A stretch of DNA of 64,000 nt from Butyribacter intestini (GTDB taxonomy: Bacteria; Bacillota; Clostridia; Lachnospirales; Lachnospiraceae), in the NCBI GenBank assembly GCA_001414325.1, contig LLKB01000006.1, forward strand, positions 124,001-188,000, written 5' to 3'. Position 1 is the first letter of the stretch, and every line of letters begins with the position of its first letter. Made by a program: the position numbers and the translations under genes. The notes under the pieces were generated by a model, which was not told the origin of the DNA, searched no databases, and worked only from the letters and a program-made list of their open reading frames with translations. This document shows, one piece after another, positions 60,637 through 64,000 of the stretch.

Positions 60637-61504
60637 AGTCAGCGTGTCCCTGCATCCAGATAACGCCCTTGAAGCGACGACCTATCATAGGTTCTCCTTC
60701 AAGGTCTTTTCTGTTTATGGAGATGTTCATAACAACATCATTACAGTTTATAAGAAGCTGGAAAACATCTTCATTTGTGTAAGGATTGGTCGTAAGTGAC
60801 CAGTTAAGTATAGTACCTATTATCATATAGTTGTCTGATTCCGAGCCATATGGAATAAATGTGGAATCGACTATAGAGTACAAATCTTCTGTCATAATTC
60901 TTTTCATGAGTTGGCCGGAGAGGTCTATCTCATCGAGAGTTAGATTGTCGATGGCATCCTGGTCTCCGTTTTTTGCCTGAATGATAAGCTGTCTTTTCAT
61001 GCGTGTTTCATGTCTTAATCTTTCGATGCTGTCATCAGTTTTCTCTATGCCAAGTAAGATGCGTCCAGTAAGTGAAAGACCTGAGAGTGCAAGATTTGCC
61101 CTGTGCGGAGTATTATCAGTAAAATTAAGTTTAATATAATCTACGGAATTTTGCAGATAAAAAATAACAGAAACAGCCATGCGTATATCATCACACATAC
61201 CTGTAAAAGCACTTGTATCGACACGCCGGTTTATTGTGACTTCAGTTCTCATAGTGATAAGTGAACTGTAGCAATATGGAAAATAATGGTCAACATGAAA
61301 AAAGCCGAGCTTGTCGTATTCACCACGCACCGTAAGTCCTGTATTATGTGCAAATTCACGGCTCAGTTCCGTAATCTTTCTGCCATCCTTAGACAAAATC
61401 TGTTTGCTGACGGACGGTTTATCCATAGTGATACCAAGAAGTTTATCCATATCCTGTTTTGTTGTGATGTTGCTGAAACCGACAGCTCTTAAAAATCTAT
61501 GCAT
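60614..61504 (-). CDS. DUF3881-like protein
   Basis: This 296-residue protein resembles the DUF3881 family, known mainly from Lachnospiraceae and relatives and without known function. The start MHRFLRAVGFSNI and a mixed alpha/beta content without signal or membrane segments agree with it. Its 3' end overlaps the convergent PBP gene by 23 bases. GGAGTAATATC precedes the start. The family name is from memory of the N-terminal pattern. Confidence 0.72.
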   Translation of the reverse strand: MHRFLRAVGFSNITTKQDMDKLLGITMDKPSVSKQILSKDGRKITELSREFAHNTGLTVRGEYDKLGFFHVDHYFPYCYSSLITMRTEVTINRRVDTSAFTGMCDDIRMAVSVIFYLQNSVDYIKLNFTDNTPHRANLALSGLSLTGRILLGIEKTDDSIERLRHETRMKRQLIIQAKNGDQDAIDNLTLDEIDLSGQLMKRIMTEDLYSIVDSTFIPYGSESDNYMIIGTILNWSLTTNPYTNEDVFQLLINCNDVVMNISINRKDLEGEPMIGRRFKGVIWMQGHADFISTSLV

Positions 61505-61617
61505 ATGATATTACTCCATTATTTATAAAAAATTTATTTAATACTATTTAATACTATCTTGCATCATATGATACTACATGACTGCCACAGCTACAAGTAT
61601 AATATTCGGCTATTTTC

Positions 61618-61646
61618 TTGTAAAAAAGCGACTTTTAGGGTATAAT
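61618..61646 (+). promoter_or_regulatory. Promoter of the DegV-family gene
   Basis: TTGTAA (61618-61623), 17 bases and TATAAT (61641-61646) lie 75 bases before the start of the DegV gene. Confidence 0.75.
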
Positions 61647-61720
61647 CTAATGAGTTTCAGTGTAAACCGGTCGGCTTAAAAGCAGTTTGCACAAAAAACA
61701 GCACAAGAATGGAGATTAAT

Positions 61721-62587
61721 ATGAGCAGGATTGCGGTTATTACGGATAGTAACAGTGGTATAAATTTTGAAGATGCAAAAGAACTTGGGATTAAAGTTCT
61801 GCCTATGCCTTTTCTTATTGATGGAAAGACTTATTTTGAGGAGATAAGTCTTTCGCAGGAAGAATTTTTTGAGAAACTTGAAAATGATGTTGACATATCG
61901 ACATCCCAGCCGTCACCGGAGAGCGTCATGAAGATATGGGATGAGGCACTTGAGGAGGCTGACGAGGTGGTTTATATACCTATGTCGAGCGGTCTTTCAA
62001 GTTCATGCCATACGGCATTGATGCTGGCAGATGATTATGATGGAAAAGTTCAGGTTGTTGATAACCAGAGAATATCTGTCACACAGCGTCAGTCAGTGCT
62101 TGATGCTATGGAACTTGCAAAAAGAGGACTTACGGCAGTTCAGATAAAAGAAAAGCTTGAGAAAGTTAAGTTTGAATCGAGTATATATATAATGCTCGAT
62201 ACGCTTAAATATCTCAAAAAGGGCGGCAGGATAACACCGGCGGCAGCAGCAGTTGGCTCTGCACTAAGGTTAAAACCTGTTCTTACGATTCAGGGAGAAA
62301 AACTTGACGCATATGCGATAGCCAAGACAAAAAAGCAGGGTGTCAAGAAGATGCTCGCAGCAATAGAAGATGACATAAACAAGAGATTTGGCGGTACTGA
62401 CCATATGGAAAACATACACATGGAGATAGCACATACCAAAAATCCTGAGGCGGCAGAGGATTTAAAACAGCAGATAATCGAAAAATTCGGAGTGACTGAG
62501 GTTGACCTTTATCCGTTGTCATTAAGCATTGCGTGTCATATAGGACCTGGTTCTATAGCAGTTGCGTGCTCAAAAGTTATTGACTGA
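61721..62587 (+). CDS. DegV family fatty-acid-binding protein
   Basis: This 288-residue DegV (FakB-type) protein binds a fatty acid and presents it to a FakA kinase for phosphorylation. VITDSNSGI at the start, TSQPSPESVMKIW, PMSSGLSSSCHTALM, LDTLKYLKKGGRI and HIGPGSIAVA are family motifs; T59-S60 and the HIGPG loop line the ligand site. GGAGATTAAT before 61721 sets the start. No fakA is near. Confidence 0.92.
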   Translation: MSRIAVITDSNSGINFEDAKELGIKVLPMPFLIDGKTYFEEISLSQEEFFEKLENDVDISTSQPSPESVMKIWDEALEEADEVVYIPMSSGLSSSCHTALMLADDYDGKVQVVDNQRISVTQRQSVLDAMELAKRGLTAVQIKEKLEKVKFESSIYIMLDTLKYLKKGGRITPAAAAVGSALRLKPVLTIQGEKLDAYAIAKTKKQGVKKMLAAIEDDINKRFGGTDHMENIHMEIAHTKNPEAAEDLKQQIIEKFGVTEVDLYPLSLSIACHIGPGSIAVACSKVID

Positions 62588-62752
62588 AAAAATTTATATA
62601 ATTATTAAAATATTGAAGATTTTTATTGAAACAAATCGTTATATAGGTGTATGCGGAACTGTCGTAAAGATATGATTAGATTGTGCACCCGGCACAACAC
62701 ATTGGTTTTGCAATCACCTGAAATCGTTTATAGAATGAGGGGGAAAGACGGG

Positions 62753-64000
62753 ATGAATTATATCGAACAGCTTGGTAAAGCAGCTAAGGCATCAAAAAAG
62801 AGTATAGCAACGGCAGGAACGGCTAAGAAAAATGAGGTTCTTGAAAAGATAGCAGAAAATCTCAGAAAAAATATTGATGTGATACTTAAAGAAAATGAAA
62901 AAGATACGGCTATGGCAAAGGAAAATGGTATAACTGATGCAATGGTAGACAGACTCCGGCTTACACCTGAAAGGATAAATGATATCGCTGATGCGTGCAT
63001 ATATCTGACCGGGTTAAATGACCCGGTCGGCGAGGTTATCGAGGGTTACACCAGACCGAACGGTATGCGTATCACAAAGACAAGAGTTCCGATGGGAGTT
63101 ATCGGTATTATCTTTGAGTCAAGACCAAATGTCACGGTCGATGCGGCAACGCTTTGTATAAAAAGCGGAAATGCAGCGATACTTAGAGGTGGAAAAGAAG
63201 CGATAAACTCAAATAAAATTCTTATGGACATAATGAGGGAGTCAGTAGAGGAATGTGGTCTGCCGAAAGATATAATCCAGCTTGTCGAAGATACATCGAG
63301 AGAGAGTTCAAATCAGATGATGAGAGCGAACGGTTACATAGATGTGCTTATTCCAAGAGGAGGAAAAGGACTTATAAAAGCGGTGGTTGAAAATGCCACG
63401 GTGCCGGTTATTGAAACGGGAAGCGGTAACTGCCATATTTATATAGATGAGAGTGCCGATATTGACATGGCGGTATCAGTCACAAACAATGGAAAGACAC
63501 AGCGTCCGAGCGTGTGCAATGCACTTGAGACTTGTCTTGTGCATAAGTCGGTTGCAAAGGAGTTTCTTCCAAAACTTATGGAGGAGTTTAAAAAGTTTAA
63601 TGTCGATGTAAGAGGATGTGAGAGGACCGTTGAGATACTCGGAGAAGGCATAAAGCCTGCTACAGAGGAAGATTATGCCACGGAGTTTGATGATTATATC
63701 ATGGCTGTAAAGGTTGTTGATGATATAGATGAGGCGATAGAGCATATATCAGAATATTCTACGGGACATTCTGAGTGTATCATTACAAATGACCTTAAAA
63801 ATGCTGAGAAATTCCAGAGGGAGATAGACAGTGCGTGCGTATATGTAAACTGTTCAACGAGATTTACTGATGGCGGTGAATTTGGATTTGGAGCTGAGAT
63901 AGGAATATCAACACAGAGGCTTCATGCAAGAGGACCTATGGGACTTAGGGAACTTACAACGATGAAATACCTCATAAACGGAGATGGACAGATAAGAAAA
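62753..64000 (+). CDS. proA: Gamma-glutamyl phosphate reductase (3' truncated by window)
   Basis: ProA reduces glutamyl-5-phosphate to the semialdehyde for proline synthesis with NADPH. The 416 codons visible are nearly the whole protein; no stop occurs before the window ends. Active-site Cys is C255 (QRPSVCNALET), with IIFESRPNVTVDAA, ILRGGKEAINSN, FGFGAEIGIST and LHARGPMGLRELTT as family segments. GAGGGGGA lies upstream. No proB precedes it, so it may follow. Confidence 0.95.
   Translation, partial: MNYIEQLGKAAKASKKSIATAGTAKKNEVLEKIAENLRKNIDVILKENEKDTAMAKENGITDAMVDRLRLTPERINDIADACIYLTGLNDPVGEVIEGYTRPNGMRITKTRVPMGVIGIIFESRPNVTVDAATLCIKSGNAAILRGGKEAINSNKILMDIMRESVEECGLPKDIIQLVEDTSRESSNQMMRANGYIDVLIPRGGKGLIKAVVENATVPVIETGSGNCHIYIDESADIDMAVSVTNNGKTQRPSVCNALETCLVHKSVAKEFLPKLMEEFKKFNVDVRGCERTVEILGEGIKPATEEDYATEFDDYIMAVKVVDDIDEAIEHISEYSTGHSECIITNDLKNAEKFQREIDSACVYVNCSTRFTDGGEFGFGAEIGISTQRLHARGPMGLRELTTMKYLINGDGQIRK

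Overview
The window is AT-rich DNA from a motile, Gram-positive anaerobe of the Clostridia. It looks most like a Lachnospiraceae member (Roseburia, Agathobacter, Lachnospira or Butyrivibrio type). The grounds are the flagellar gene order flgK-flgL-fliW-csrA-flaG-fliD-fliS-flagellin, sigma-D type promoters, strong Shine-Dalgarno sites, Maf-type glycosyltransferases beside the flagellin gene, and small Clostridia-type proteins (a DUF3881-like protein, a Cys/Gly-rich peptide). I cannot name a species from sequence alone. No rRNA, tRNA or CRISPR array was seen.

Layout. (1) 1-8.95 kb: late flagellar operon, with filament-junction proteins, the FliW-CsrA switch, cap, chaperones and flagellin. Two near-perfect sigma-D promoters and a CsrA-type hairpin in the flagellin leader give the regulatory logic. 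(2) 8.99-33.75 kb: a long, nearly all plus-strand glycan island that becomes more AT-rich towards its end. It starts with three Maf paralogues (one fused to a CMP-sugar synthetase) and a NeuB-cupin fusion, which fit nonulosonic-acid glycosylation of flagellin. After one minus-strand methyltransferase comes a cassette of phospho-alcohol enzymes, many of them fusions: TagF-like transferase, HisC-like aminotransferase, two alkaline-phosphatase-fold proteins (one fused to an APS-kinase-like domain), TagD-Gfo/Idh, FemAB-like, LicD-like, HTH-LicC-SHMT-like, LicC-LicA and an IspD/TarI-like enzyme. Five CTP-dependent activating domains lie in about 22 kb. (3) 33.75-37.6 kb: scar zone with a deleted IS3-family element that keeps both inverted repeats, a CgeB-like glycosyltransferase, an IS66 remnant and a PD-(D/E)XK nuclease-like gene. 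(4) 37.6-44.4 kb: an orphan LytTR regulator opposite an apparent noncoding transcription unit, a secreted C39-like peptidase, an AraC regulator, a HAD phosphatase, a second CgeB-like protein and a pair of small related unknown proteins. (5) 44.6-64 kb: housekeeping genes: potABCD, aroC, a NagZ-like lipoprotein behind a possible structured leader, purF-purB-(HD-GYP)-purA, a class A PBP, a DUF3881-like protein, a DegV protein and proA (cut by the window end).

How it fits together. The flagellar block makes the filament, and the adjacent Maf/NeuB genes probably glycosylate it. The LicA/LicC/LicD/TagD/TagF/IspD cassette probably makes and transfers CDP-activated phospho-alcohols (choline-, glycerol- or ribitol-like, or modified versions) onto that glycan or a cell-surface polymer. 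This cassette, with its unusual domain fusions, is the best candidate for an undescribed system. The second-best leads are the LytTR-opposed noncoding unit at 38.5-39.0 kb and the leader at 50.6 kb.
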